Shown one piece after another: positions 22,443 to 31,068 of a stretch of 33,517 bases of DNA. The position numbers and the translations under genes were made by a program. This stretch comes from an uncultured Bacilli bacterium (GTDB taxonomy: Bacteria; Bacillota_I; Bacilli_A; RF39; UBA660), in contig CAJUNG010000013.1 in NCBI GenBank assembly GCA_910587725.1, positions 1 through 33,517 of the forward strand. The letters run 5' to 3'. Within the stretch, counting starts at the first letter, position 1. Each line of letters opens with the position of its first letter. Below the pieces are notes generated by a model. That model made no database searches. It was given only the letters and a program-made list of their open reading frames with translations, and was not told the origin of the DNA.

Positions 22443-23444
22443 ATGAAAGTAGCAATTAATGGATTTGGACGAATTGGAAGACTAGTATTTCGAATTATGG
22501 AAAGTGATAGCAATTTTGAAGTTGTTGCCATTAATGATTTAACCGATGCAGAACAACTTGCCTACTTATTAAAATATGATACATCTCATGGAAACTATAA
22601 AGTAGACGAAATATCTTTTCAGGAAAATGAAATCATTGTAGGAGGACATTCTGTTAAAATTTACAAAGAAAGCGACCCAAGTAAATTACCTTGGAAAGAA
22701 TTAGGGATAGATGTCGTATTTGAATGTACTGGTGTCTTTACCTCTTATGAAAAAGCACATGCGCATATCGATGCAGGAGCGAAAAAAGTAATTATTTCTG
22801 CTCCAGCAAAAGGAGAGTTAAAAACAATCGTTCATCATGTAAATGACGATATCTTAGAAGGAAATGAAGAAATTATCTCCGCGGCAAGTTGTACGACAAA
22901 TTGCTTAGCGCCAGTTTTAAAAGTATTAGATGATAGCTTTGGAATTGAAAAAGGATTTATGACGACAATTCACGCCTATACCAATGACCAAGCAAACCTA
23001 GATGTTGCCCATAAAAAAGGAATTTATTCCCGTCGTGGTCGAGCTTCTGCTGCAAATATTGTTCCTGCATCAACAGGTGCAGCAAGTGCAATTGGATTAG
23101 TACTACCAAACTTAAAAGGGAAAATGGATGGAATGGCTTATCGTGTACCAACAACAACAGGTTCGGTAATTGACCTAGTATTAGAATTAAAGAAAAATAC
23201 AACCAAAGAAGAAATCAATCAAGTATTTGAAAATCATCAAAATGAAACCCTTAAAATTACTTATGACCCAATTGTTTCTAGCGATATTATCGGTTCTAGT
23301 TATGGAGCGATTGTTGATGGATTATCTACCCATATCATCGAAGTGGAAGGCAAACAATTAGTAAAAGTTGTTGCGTGGTATGATAACGAATACGGATATT
23401 CTTCTCAAATGGTAAGAACAGCAAGAGATTTGATGAATAAGTAA
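22443..23444 (+). CDS. gap: Glyceraldehyde-3-phosphate dehydrogenase, type I
   Basis: Oxidises glyceraldehyde 3-phosphate with NAD and phosphate. The 333-residue chain starts MKVAINGFGRIGRLVFR. Cys-150 in SAASCTTNCLAPV is the nucleophile and His-177 in TTIHAYTNDQ the base. RRGRAAAANIVP-like sequence (here GRASAANIVPAS) and the C-terminal WYDNEYGYSSQMV complete the family signature. Asp in AINDLTD (about residue 33) suggests NAD rather than NADP preference. AGGAGG six bases before ATG 22443 gives an ideal start. It has its own promoter and terminator, apart from pgk and tpiA, so separate control is possible. Confidence 0.98.
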   Translation: MKVAINGFGRIGRLVFRIMESDSNFEVVAINDLTDAEQLAYLLKYDTSHGNYKVDEISFQENEIIVGGHSVKIYKESDPSKLPWKELGIDVVFECTGVFTSYEKAHAHIDAGAKKVIISAPAKGELKTIVHHVNDDILEGNEEIISAASCTTNCLAPVLKVLDDSFGIEKGFMTTIHAYTNDQANLDVAHKKGIYSRRGRASAANIVPASTGAASAIGLVLPNLKGKMDGMAYRVPTTTGSVIDLVLELKKNTTKEEINQVFENHQNETLKITYDPIVSSDIIGSSYGAIVDGLSTHIIEVEGKQLVKVVAWYDNEYGYSSQMVRTARDLMNK

Positions 23445-23453
23445 AATCGTTTT

Positions 23454-23479
23454 GACCCAAGACAAGTTGGGTCTTTTTT
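23454..23479 (+). terminator. gap terminator
   Basis: GACCCAA/TTGGGTC perfect stem, six-base loop, six Ts. Confidence 0.92.
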
Positions 23480-23524
23480 CTAGTACCAATGATTAAGTGA
23501 AAGAATCCAAGAAGGAGGTGAATT

Positions 23525-25015
23525 ATGACAAGATATACAAAAGAAGAATGGAAGGAAGCCGCAATAATTTGGAGGAGTAAAAATCCAGAAAAAGAAATGG
23601 TTGCTGCTCATGAAGTTATTGAAATCTCAAGTGGAAGAAAAGTCCCTATTGGTGCTAAACTACAAAGAATGCGAAGAAAAATCAATGACCTGGATGAAGA
23701 AGACAAAGCATTTTGGGATAGCGTAGGATTATCTATTCAAAATGTTGCAACAAAAGATAGATACACAGAAGAAGAATACCGAGAAGCAGCAATGATTTGG
23801 AGAAGACAAAACCCAACAAAAAAGAAGATTAAGACGACTGATGAAATTACTTTACCTTCAGGAAAAAGGATTCCACTAGGAAATCGATTTACTCATATGA
23901 GAAAAAATATAGAAAAACAGTCTAAAGAAACCATTGAATTCTGGAAAGATTATGGCTTACTAGAAGTTTTAGGAGTTAAAAAGATAGAAGAATACGTCCA
24001 GCTCTTTGATGGCGATAGAAAACAAGCAGAAAAAGTAATCGCTATCTTAAAAGATTTAGAAAGTCATAAAAGGGACGATATCGATGTAGAAGAACTAGCG
24101 AAAAGATTTCCAATAGGGGAGGAAGAAATCAAAAGAATATTAGCAAGAACGATTAAAGACAGCAAAAGAGTAAAGAAGAATGTAGAATTTAAAATGCAAG
24201 GAAGTTTACAACAATTTTGCCTAAATCACCAATATGATTATCCTACTGTAAAAAAAGTACTTAGACTTGCTGATATGTGTCCATATGATACTTTAGAACA
24301 ACTCGTCAATCGCATTCTGATTAATAAAAAAAGGGTAAAAGGGCAATTTAGTACTTGGATTTATGAGAAGTACGGATATACAATTAATATTGTTTTACGT
24401 TACTTAGAATTTTTTCCGAGTGAAGTATTAGAATCCATGTCAACCCAAATTCGTTCTTTAGAATATATATTAAGGCACCAGGTATTTAAAAAAATAACGG
24501 AAAAAAAGACGGAAGAATGGCTAGAAAAAATCTATGATGCGATTCTAGACAAAATAGACCTCCATGCCACATCTATAGATATGATAAAAAATTGTCTTTT
24601 GCACCTAGAGAAATACCAAGAGAAATATGACTTAACAAAGGAAGAGACGAAACATATTTCAGAAGCCTTAAAAAGGTACTGTAATACGGTAAAGGAATAC
24701 CAAATAATCGAAGTTGGCTTAGAAACGGACGCTTTGAAAAAAACAGAAAAAATCAATAAATATCACTTTGAAATTGAAGATATCGAGGAAAGCTTTTATG
24801 TTCCTCTATACTTTGAAGAAGGAAAATTACTTGGAAAACACAACAAATTAAGAGCAAGAAGAGAATTAATTAAAATTTACACGATTGATTGGGATTATTA
24901 TACAGATGAAGAAAAAGAGAAAATTATTAGAGCCAACCGTTTAACCAAAGAAGAAATTACCATGATAGAAAGCCTCCGCCAAGAAATTAATGAAGAGGCA
25001 AAAAGAATAAATTAA
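23525..25015 (+). CDS. Unknown protein with two helicase-associated-like repeats
   Basis: AAGGAGGTGA precedes ATG 23525, a very strong site. The 496-residue product is cytoplasmic and highly charged. Two repeats with a 76-residue period (4-69 and 80-145) share the pattern YTxEExxEAAxIWR, SGRKVPIG or SGKRIPLG, then MR, and FW before YGL/VGL. The G-x-PLG, R and W/GL spacing resembles the helicase-associated (HA) domain, a small three-helix DNA-binding module. The remaining 350 residues are mostly helical, with motifs such as VEELAKRFPIGEEEIKRIL (about 187-205) that look like a helix-turn-helix. No helicase or nuclease motif is present. A DNA-binding role is an inference. No promoter was found in the 45 bases after the gap terminator. 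Confidence 0.85.
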   Translation: MTRYTKEEWKEAAIIWRSKNPEKEMVAAHEVIEISSGRKVPIGAKLQRMRRKINDLDEEDKAFWDSVGLSIQNVATKDRYTEEEYREAAMIWRRQNPTKKKIKTTDEITLPSGKRIPLGNRFTHMRKNIEKQSKETIEFWKDYGLLEVLGVKKIEEYVQLFDGDRKQAEKVIAILKDLESHKRDDIDVEELAKRFPIGEEEIKRILARTIKDSKRVKKNVEFKMQGSLQQFCLNHQYDYPTVKKVLRLADMCPYDTLEQLVNRILINKKRVKGQFSTWIYEKYGYTINIVLRYLEFFPSEVLESMSTQIRSLEYILRHQVFKKITEKKTEEWLEKIYDAILDKIDLHATSIDMIKNCLLHLEKYQEKYDLTKEETKHISEALKRYCNTVKEYQIIEVGLETDALKKTEKINKYHFEIEDIEESFYVPLYFEEGKLLGKHNKLRARRELIKIYTIDWDYYTDEEKEKIIRANRLTKEEITMIESLRQEINEEAKRIN

Positions 25016-25067
25016 ATTTTTTGTATAGAAATTTCTAAATTTTACCATTATATGAATGGTGATACTT

Positions 25068-25778
25068 ATGGATGAATTTTGGTTAATCCTATATAAAGGA
25101 ATTGCATCTCTCATTGTTCTTTTCCTATTTACTAAATTAATGGGAAGAAAACAAGTGAGTCAGCTCAATATGTTTGATTATGTCATTGGCATTACGATTG
25201 GTTCTATTGCATCAGAAATGACAATGGCCAAAAACATTAGTTTTCTAGAAGGGACGACAGGAATTGCCATTTATGCGCTTGCGGCATTTCTCATTTCTGA
25301 AGTGACGATGAAAAGTATTGCAGCAAGACGTCTGATTGTTGGAACCCCTTGTATGTTAATAGAAAATGGAAAAATTTTAGAAAAGTCATTACAAAAAACA
25401 AAAATTGATATCAATGACTTATTACAAGAAGCAAGAAACAATGGCTATTTTGATATTAGTCAAATCGAGTTTGCTCTAATGGAAGCAAACGGAAAAATGA
25501 GTTTTATGCCGAAAAGTAAATATGCCCCACTTACACCAAATGACATGAAAGTGAAAGTTTCAGAAACGAAAATCTGCACGAATTTAGTTATTGATGGAAA
25601 AGTGATGCAAGAGCATTTGAATTACATTAAAAAGTCTGAAAAATGGTTAAGAACTCGTCTAGAAAAACAAGGATACGAAACGATAGAAAATCTTCTTTTA
25701 GTCACTTGTGATAATAAAGAACAACTATCGATTTTTGAAAAAAATATCGAAAAAAAAGAAGGAAAACCCTTCGAATAA
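25068..25778 (+). CDS. DUF421 (YetF/YrbG-type) membrane protein
   Basis: ATG 25068 (MDEFWLIL) is preferred because GGTGA lies five bases upstream; ATG 25056 has no such site. The 236-residue protein has three membrane helices in the first 85 residues, then a soluble domain. LMGRKQVSQLNMFDYVIGITIGSIAS, split as LMGRKQVSQL and NMFDYVIGITIGS, is the DUF421 signature, and the later part (LLQEARNNGYFDISQIEFA) matches the same family. In Bacillus some members influence spore-coat or membrane properties; molecular activity is not known. It follows the HA-repeat gene by 52 bases and is convergent with the oxidoreductase downstream. Confidence 0.9.
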   Translation: MDEFWLILYKGIASLIVLFLFTKLMGRKQVSQLNMFDYVIGITIGSIASEMTMAKNISFLEGTTGIAIYALAAFLISEVTMKSIAARRLIVGTPCMLIENGKILEKSLQKTKIDINDLLQEARNNGYFDISQIEFALMEANGKMSFMPKSKYAPLTPNDMKVKVSETKICTNLVIDGKVMQEHLNYIKKSEKWLRTRLEKQGYETIENLLLVTCDNKEQLSIFEKNIEKKEGKPFE

Positions 25779-25817
25779 AAAAGAAACCTCGAGCATCTTA
25801 CTTTTGGGTTCTTTTTT
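25777..25817. terminator. Bidirectional terminator, DUF421 gene and oxidoreductase
   Basis: AAAAAAGAAACC pairs with GGGTTCTTTTTT with one mismatch, so T runs follow on both strands. The loop is 17 bases. Confidence 0.8.
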
Positions 25818-25821
25818 CATT

Positions 25822-26895
25822 TTACTTTATATAAGTATTTAATGGACTGGTTCTATACGTTAATTCATCCATTTCAAAAGTTCCGATAAAGCCATCTTTG
25901 GCATTAATTAAATCGGGAAGTCGATTAACAACAGTTGCACAAGTAAGTTCTACCGTTTGCGGACGGTTAACTACGATAGTCGTATTCGGTTCTCCAATAA
26001 CACTCCATTCATTGCGGTCAAATTCCTCAGGTGCATAAACCTTACCGACACATTTCGTTTCTAAAGTAATTCCTTCCTCTGTTTCCGTAGTAACAACAGC
26101 AGCCATACCAGTAGCATCTCCTTTAGGAATCATCTTTCCCAAAGTAGAAGAATAAATATCTTCATGATATACTTCAGGAATACATTTTTGACTTTGTCTT
26201 TTTACATGAAGTCCAAGTTTACCAGCAAGCCATCCATTAACATTCCACATATAACTTGGTGCATATTCTCCACTTTCAATAATTTTTGCTCGTTCTTCAT
26301 CCGAAATTTGGTCAAGGGAAGCGATTTTTTCATCAAATTCCTTCATACTAAGACCTGCACCATGTGCTTCTGCTAACGCAATTCCGTAATCTTCGACATT
26401 ATACCAAGATTCTCCAACAATTTTAGTAATCTGATGAGTAGATGCACAAATTGCGCTAATTAAACCACCCCAATAAATATCTTGGTAACCACTTCCAGCA
26501 ATCGTACAATGATTTTTTTTCGCTAGGGTATCGATTCGCTCTGTAAGACTTGGATTAGAATTCCAAGAGAAGAACGCCTCTTCACAAGTGGTAATGGCAT
26601 TGATTCCTAGTTCAGCACAAAGGAGTAGAGCCTCTTCCACATCCTTAAGTAAACTCATCGTCGTAATGATGACTGCGTCTGGTCTTGTTTTTTCTAACAA
26701 ACTTCTCGCTTCTTTAACATCAGTTACAACAACGCCTTTATCCTCACTTTCCATAATATGACCGATATCTTGTCCGATGACATCAGGATTGATATCGATA
26801 GCACCAACAATAACTCCACCGTGTTCGTAAACATAGCGCATTGTATATACGCTCATTTTTCCGCATCCATATTGGACCACGCTCAACTTTTCCAT
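25822..26895 (-). CDS. 2,4-diaminopentanoate dehydrogenase-like oxidoreductase
   Basis: A 357-residue NAD(P)-dependent enzyme with an N-terminal Rossmann domain (GCGKMSVYTMRY, residues 10-21; acidic AIDIN after strand 2). The rest matches the DapB-related amine dehydrogenase family: GSGYQDIYWGG, LAEAHGAGLS and the C-terminal GTFEMDELTYRTSPLNTYI. The named member is the clostridial Ord enzyme, which deaminates 2,4-diaminopentanoate during ornithine fermentation. The other genes of that pathway (oraE/oraS, ortA/ortB) are absent here, so the substrate could be another amine. GGAGGAATAG gives a strong ribosome site. A tentative minus-strand promoter is TTGAAT (26945-26940), 16 bases, TACTCT (26923-26918). 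Monocistronic. Confidence 0.85.
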   Translation of the reverse strand: MEKLSVVQYGCGKMSVYTMRYVYEHGGVIVGAIDINPDVIGQDIGHIMESEDKGVVVTDVKEARSLLEKTRPDAVIITTMSLLKDVEEALLLCAELGINAITTCEEAFFSWNSNPSLTERIDTLAKKNHCTIAGSGYQDIYWGGLISAICASTHQITKIVGESWYNVEDYGIALAEAHGAGLSMKEFDEKIASLDQISDEERAKIIESGEYAPSYMWNVNGWLAGKLGLHVKRQSQKCIPEVYHEDIYSSTLGKMIPKGDATGMAAVVTTETEEGITLETKCVGKVYAPEEFDRNEWSVIGEPNTTIVVNRPQTVELTCATVVNRLPDLINAKDGFIGTFEMDELTYRTSPLNTYIK

Positions 26896-27034
26896 TGTCT
26901 ATTCCTCCTTAACATAAGAGTAACGAAATTTAGAAAAAATTTCAAGTGTTTTCCATCGACAAAATGTCATATTTTACAAAAAACTTAAAAAATGGGGGAA
27001 TAGGGGAAACGGCGAAAAAGCATTGTAGGACCAC

Positions 27035-27063
27035 TTGAAAAATCGCGAAAAAAGTGTTAATAT
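27035..27063 (+). promoter_or_regulatory. Promoter of the NfeD-SPFH-VanY cluster
   Basis: TTGAAA (27035-27040), 17 bases, TAATAT (27058-27063) with a TG extension. A leader of about 100 bases follows before the first gene. Confidence 0.65.
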
Positions 27064-27164
27064 AAGAGTAGAAAAACGGGGGAAGTAATCCTTCTAAAAA
27101 TAGATACAAAAAAGTGCTATTTATTGACTATTTTTGGAATATACTTCTAGAAAGGAGTGAAGAT

Positions 27165-27587
27165 ATGGAAAATTGGTTAATGTTAATGATTGTTTTAGCA
27201 ATCATCGAGGCTTTCACCATTAACTTAGTCACGATATGGTTTGCTTTTGGTGCCCTAGTTACCGCATTTGTCGCACTAATCACTACAAATATGGATATTC
27301 AACTTGCCGTATTTGTATTTACTAGCATCATTGCCTTAATCGCAACACGACCGATTATTACAAGATTAAAAAATGATGAAATTACCCCAACCAATCTTGA
27401 CCGAGTGATTGGAAAAATTGGCCTGGTGACAGAAGAAATCACGAAGTTAGAACCAGGAGAAGTCAAAGTGGACGGAAAACGTTGGAGTGCCGTTAGCAAA
27501 AATCAAATTCAAAAGGATAGAAAAGTAGAAATACTTTCTATAGATGGTGTAAAATTACATGTCAAAGAAGTAGAGGAGGAAAAATAA
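27165..27587 (+). CDS. NfeD-family membrane protein
   Basis: AAAGGAG precedes ATG 27165, so the start is MENWLMLMIVL rather than the upstream in-frame codons. The 140-residue protein has two or three membrane helices (about 3-62) and a C-terminal OB-fold domain (about 80-135, GKIGLVTEEI; VDGKRWSAVS). This is the short NfeD form. These proteins partner SPFH/flotillin-like proteins encoded beside them and are thought to support their assembly into membrane microdomains. The SPFH gene starts one base after its stop, in line with that. Confidence 0.92.
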   Translation: MENWLMLMIVLAIIEAFTINLVTIWFAFGALVTAFVALITTNMDIQLAVFVFTSIIALIATRPIITRLKNDEITPTNLDRVIGKIGLVTEEITKLEPGEVKVDGKRWSAVSKNQIQKDRKVEILSIDGVKLHVKEVEEEK

Positions 27588-27588
27588 C

Positions 27589-28467
27589 ATGTGGATTATT
27601 ATCATTATTATTTTAGTCATTTTAGTATCAGGAATTCGTATTATTCCGCAATCAAGAGCAAAAGTAATGGAAAGACTTGGTGCTTATAACCAAACCTTAC
27701 AAACTGGGCTTCATTACATTATTCCCTTTGTCGATAGGGTAGCAAATGACGTTACTTTAAAAGAAATCGTAAAAGATTTCGCACCACAACCAGTAATTAC
27801 CAAAGATAACGTAACGATGCAAATCGATACAGTAGTATACTTTCAAATTACTGACCCAAAACTATATACTTATGGAGTAGAAAATCCAGTAAATGCCATT
27901 GAAAATTTAACGGCAACAACATTAAGAAATATTATTGGTGAGTTAGAATTAGACGAAACATTAACTTCAAGAGATATCATCAATACAAAAATGCGCGCAA
28001 TCTTAGATGAAGCAACTGACCCATGGGGAATTAAAGTTAACCGTGTGGAAGTAAAAAATATTTTACCACCAAAAGATATCCAAGAAGCAATGGAAAAACA
28101 AATGAGAGCAGAACGTGAAAGAAGAGAAGCTATCTTAAAAGCAGAAGGAGAAAAGAAAGCGGCAATTTTAATTGCTGAAGGAGAAAAAGAAAGTGCAATT
28201 TTAAGAGCAGATGCAAAACGCGAAACACATATTCGTGAAGCAGAAGGAGAAGCAGAGGCTATCATTAAATTAAATCAAGCGAAAGCAGAAGGACTTCGCC
28301 TTTTAAAAGAGGCAAAAGTTGATGATGCTGTTCTTCGTCTAAAAAGCTACGAAGCATTAATCGATGTTGCCAACGGGCAATCTACCAAATTAATTATTCC
28401 AAGTGAATTACAAGGAATCACATCGGCTGCATCAGTAATTAAAGAAACGATTAAATCAAGTAAATAG
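27589..28467 (+). CDS. SPFH/stomatin-like membrane protein (QmcA type)
   Basis: A 292-residue protein with an N-terminal membrane helix (1-20), an SPFH/band-7 domain (about 20-170: RLGAYNQTLQTGLHYIIPF; VYFQITDPKLYTYGV) and an extended Ala/Glu helical tail (about 170-240) with AEGEKKAA and AEGEKESA repeats. Such proteins oligomerise into rings or cages on the membrane and organise lipid domains or shield proteases. GAGGAGGAAAAA precedes ATG 27589. The NfeD partner is directly upstream, and the carboxypeptidase gene begins 11 bases downstream. Confidence 0.95.
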   Translation: MWIIIIIILVILVSGIRIIPQSRAKVMERLGAYNQTLQTGLHYIIPFVDRVANDVTLKEIVKDFAPQPVITKDNVTMQIDTVVYFQITDPKLYTYGVENPVNAIENLTATTLRNIIGELELDETLTSRDIINTKMRAILDEATDPWGIKVNRVEVKNILPPKDIQEAMEKQMRAERERREAILKAEGEKKAAILIAEGEKESAILRADAKRETHIREAEGEAEAIIKLNQAKAEGLRLLKEAKVDDAVLRLKSYEALIDVANGQSTKLIIPSELQGITSAASVIKETIKSSK

Positions 28468-28478
28468 GAAAATCTATC

Positions 28479-29537
28479 TTGAAAAAATGGGTTATTCTAC
28501 TAATTACAGTTGTGATTTTGTGTAGTGGATGCGAAGAAAAAAAAGGAATTGCTCGCGTCCCAGAATACATTAATGAATTATATGCACTTGGATATAGCAA
28601 AGAAGAGGTAGAAAGATTAGAAGAAAAACTATCCGATACTAGTTTAGACTTAATCACAGAATATGATTACGTCGAAGTATTACTTGAAATTATAGAAGAT
28701 GATTTCTTTAACATTGAAAATTTAGAGAAGTATTTAAAATATTATGAACCGAGAATGGTGGCAAGTGCAGTTGTTTATATCGTGAATCATGATATTCAAT
28801 ATACCTACAATGAAAAACTTGTCAATTTGATGAATCATCAATACTTTATTACGGAAAATCTAGACCGATATATGAAAGTAGAATCTGAGGATATTGATAC
28901 CATTATCCGAACGGTAAATACGAATATCGATAGAGAATTTTATACGGAAATAAAAGAAACCGACATCTCCAAAGAAACGCTATTGATTGCGAATAAGTAT
29001 TATCAACTGCCCAAAGATTACTTCTATGGAGAGTTAGTAACAATTGGTAATGCGTATTCCAACAACAAAGGGCAAAAACTAAATAAAACGGCATATGAGG
29101 CGTTCAAAAAAATGGTCGATGCTGCCGAAAAAGAAGATGTTCACTTTAGAAATCTATCTGCTTACCGAAGTTATCAAACACAAAATGGTTTATATAACAA
29201 CTATAAAAAAGAGCATGGAGAAGTATGGGCAGATAAGTGGTCAGCACGTCCAGGACATTCCGAACATCAAACCGGTTTGGCATTAGATGTCGCTGTAAAA
29301 GGAAATAGTTACTTTGATGGATTTGAAAAAACAAAAGAATTTGCTTGGCTACAAGAAAATGCTCACCTTTATGGGTTTATTTTAAGATATCCAGAGGATA
29401 AACAAGAGATTACAGGATATGGCTATGAACCTTGGCATTATCGTTATGTGGGAGAAGAGGTCGCAACATACATTCACGAAGAAAATATTACCTTTGAAGA
29501 ATACTATGCGTATTTTATTGAAAGAAATGGCTCTTAA
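28479..29537 (+). CDS. VanY-type D-Ala-D-Ala carboxypeptidase lipoprotein (M15B)
   Basis: A 352-residue enzyme that should remove the terminal D-alanine of peptidoglycan stem peptides on the outer membrane face. The start is TTG 28479 with a weak AGGAAA site. The signal sequence ends in LCSGC, giving a lipidated Cys-18. Residues 25-190 are a helical region with no recognised fold. The C-terminal M15B domain has SAYRSYQTQ, then PGHSEHQTGLALDV with zinc ligands His-263 and Asp-270. YEPWHYRYVG holds the catalytic Glu-317 and the third ligand His-320. It is transcribed with nfeD and the SPFH gene, which suggests localisation to the same membrane domain. No van resistance genes are near, so a housekeeping wall role is likelier. 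Confidence 0.93.
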   Translation: MKKWVILLITVVILCSGCEEKKGIARVPEYINELYALGYSKEEVERLEEKLSDTSLDLITEYDYVEVLLEIIEDDFFNIENLEKYLKYYEPRMVASAVVYIVNHDIQYTYNEKLVNLMNHQYFITENLDRYMKVESEDIDTIIRTVNTNIDREFYTEIKETDISKETLLIANKYYQLPKDYFYGELVTIGNAYSNNKGQKLNKTAYEAFKKMVDAAEKEDVHFRNLSAYRSYQTQNGLYNNYKKEHGEVWADKWSARPGHSEHQTGLALDVAVKGNSYFDGFEKTKEFAWLQENAHLYGFILRYPEDKQEITGYGYEPWHYRYVGEEVATYIHEENITFEEYYAYFIERNGS

Positions 29538-29550
29538 TCAAGAGTTTTTT
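29531..29550 (+). terminator. Terminator after the carboxypeptidase gene
   Basis: CTCTT/AAGAG stem with loop AATC and six Ts. The stop codon lies at the base of the loop. Confidence 0.75.
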
Positions 29551-29604
29551 CTGTGGAAAAGGAATCTTTATCGATCGTGGTATTTCAAAGGATTAATGAA
29601 TAAG

Positions 29605-29645
29605 AAAAACGATTGCTGTGATAACAAATGGCAATCGTCTTTTTT
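29605..29645. terminator. Terminator between convergent genes
   Basis: ACGATTGC/GCAATCGT perfect stem with T runs on both strands. It ends the ATPase gene on the minus strand and backs up the hairpin at 29531. Confidence 0.8.
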
Positions 29646-30915
29646 ATATATATTCTATCGGTACATAGTAATTACTTTCATCAACCGCATAAAAATTTTC
29701 ACTCATACAAATGACGGAACCTGTCCCGACTTCTAATCCGAATTGATGAGCGGCATCAAAGTTCTTTATTGCCTTTACTCCAGGATTAGCACTTTTTTTA
29801 ATTTCAACAGGGAAAATAACTTGATTATGAAGAATTAATAAGTCAATTTCCTTACCAGTAGTATCTCTATAATAATAAAGTCTTTTCCGAGCATCTATAC
29901 CATTGTTAGTATACGATTTAATAATTTCAGAAACAACATAATTTTCAAAAATTGCTCCACTATAAGCACTTTTTTCTAAAGTCTCTGCCGTAACATATCC
30001 AGTTAAAAAACAAGCTAGGCCAGTATCCATAAAATAGATTTTAGGACGTTTAATTACTTTTTGCACGTTATTATTAGAATAAGGTTGTAATAAATAGACT
30101 AGATGAGTATTAGACAAAATAGACATCCAAGCATCGACAGTTTTCGAATCGATTTCTATATCCCTAGCAATATCTAGTGCATTATATTCCTGCCCAGTAC
30201 GTGCAGCGATGGAAGAAATAAATTTAATAAACTTAAGCTCATCTTTTACATTTAATAATTCCCGAATATCTCTTTCAATGTAAGTTCTAATATAGGTTTG
30301 ATAAAAGAGCTCACGGTCAGTTACGTTTTTTAGTATAAGTTCAGGGTAACTACCATTTAAAATTCGTTCAAATAATTGCATCACTGATTCTCTTTTTACA
30401 GGAACCCTCCTTTTTAAAAGTTCAATATCTGGAACAAATGGTGAATCTTCTAAACCAGAAATTTCTCTTGTAGAAAAACCGTATAAATCCAAAATTGCAA
30501 TTCTTCCAGCAAGGGATTCACAAACATCTTCCATCGTTTGAAATACTTGTGAGCCAGTTAAATAATACATTGTACCAATGTCTTCGCTATGATGAAACAT
30601 TACGTTCTTTTTTTGCTCATCTACTTTAATTTTAAGATAAGGTAAAAGTTCTTTTGCATATTGAAATTCATCAATAACTAGGGGTGGCTCGTGGGTTCTT
30701 AAAAAAAGTTCAGGGTCTTCTTTTGCTTGCATCCTAAGTAATACGTTATCAAGTGTTACATAGTGAATATCATTTTGCTTTGATTCAGTAAAAAAATTTA
30801 ACAATGTAGTTTTTCCTACTTGCCTTGGACCGTTAATCATAATGATTGGGTATTCGCCAATAATAGAATTTAATTTTTTTTCTAATGCTCGTTGTTGATA
30901 GTTCTTCAAATCCAT
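29644..30915 (-). CDS. AAA ATPase with DUF4143 and nuclease-like C terminus
   Basis: Product of about 423 residues. An AAA_14 domain has Walker A GPRQVGKTT (about 29-37) and Walker B PLVIDEFQ, with LTGS(QVF) as sensor. DUF4143 covers about 200-380. Near the end, GKEIDLLI and FPVEIKKS have the PD-(D/E)xK-like E...ExK pattern common in this family. These proteins are frequent in gut Firmicutes and Bacteroidetes; their function is not established. The ribosome site AGAGGTGAT ends right at the codons GTG-ATG (30918/30915), so a TTG six bases inside (30909) is also a possible start. An extended -10 promoter lies upstream. It stands alone. Confidence 0.9.
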   Translation of the reverse strand: MDLKNYQQRALEKKLNSIIGEYPIIMINGPRQVGKTTLLNFFTESKQNDIHYVTLDNVLLRMQAKEDPELFLRTHEPPLVIDEFQYAKELLPYLKIKVDEQKKNVMFHHSEDIGTMYYLTGSQVFQTMEDVCESLAGRIAILDLYGFSTREISGLEDSPFVPDIELLKRRVPVKRESVMQLFERILNGSYPELILKNVTDRELFYQTYIRTYIERDIRELLNVKDELKFIKFISSIAARTGQEYNALDIARDIEIDSKTVDAWMSILSNTHLVYLLQPYSNNNVQKVIKRPKIYFMDTGLACFLTGYVTAETLEKSAYSGAIFENYVVSEIIKSYTNNGIDARKRLYYYRDTTGKEIDLLILHNQVIFPVEIKKSANPGVKAIKNFDAAHQFGLEVGTGSVICMSENFYAVDESNYYVPIEYI

Positions 30916-30928
30916 CACCTCTAATATT

Positions 30929-30937
30929 AGTATAGCA
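30929..30937 (-). promoter_or_regulatory. Extended -10 promoter of the DUF4143 ATPase
   Basis: Minus strand TGCTATACT; no convincing -35 box. The leader is short. Confidence 0.55.
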
Positions 30938-30958
30938 TAAATTTAATTAAAAGTACAC

Positions 30959-30981
30959 AAAAAATCGGAATACAATTCCGA
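30959..30981 (-). terminator. Second minus-strand terminator after the radical SAM gene
   Basis: TCGGAAT/ATTCCGA with a three-base loop; on the minus strand six Ts follow. It probably backs up the hairpin at 31036. Confidence 0.65.
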
Positions 30982-31035
30982 AAAAAACAGATTTAAAGTT
31001 CTATAAAAGCTATCTTATTGAAGGTTCGAAACAAT

Positions 31036-31063
31036 AAAAAAAGCCATCATGAAAAGACGATGC
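31036..31063 (-). terminator. Terminator of the patatin-radical SAM operon
   Basis: On the minus strand GCATCG pairs with TGATGGC (one bulge, one wobble) and seven Ts follow, just after the stop codon. Confidence 0.65.
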
Positions 31064-31068
31064 GAAGC

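Noticed and set aside
29419..29736. A 105-codon plus-strand frame overlapping the carboxypeptidase end
   Set aside because: It lies in another frame of the M15B domain, crosses two terminators and runs into the ATPase gene on the other strand.
29644..30915. DUF4143 ATPase as part of a toxin-antitoxin or defence island
   Set aside because: It stands alone between housekeeping genes, with no partner gene; the family is common and its function unsettled.
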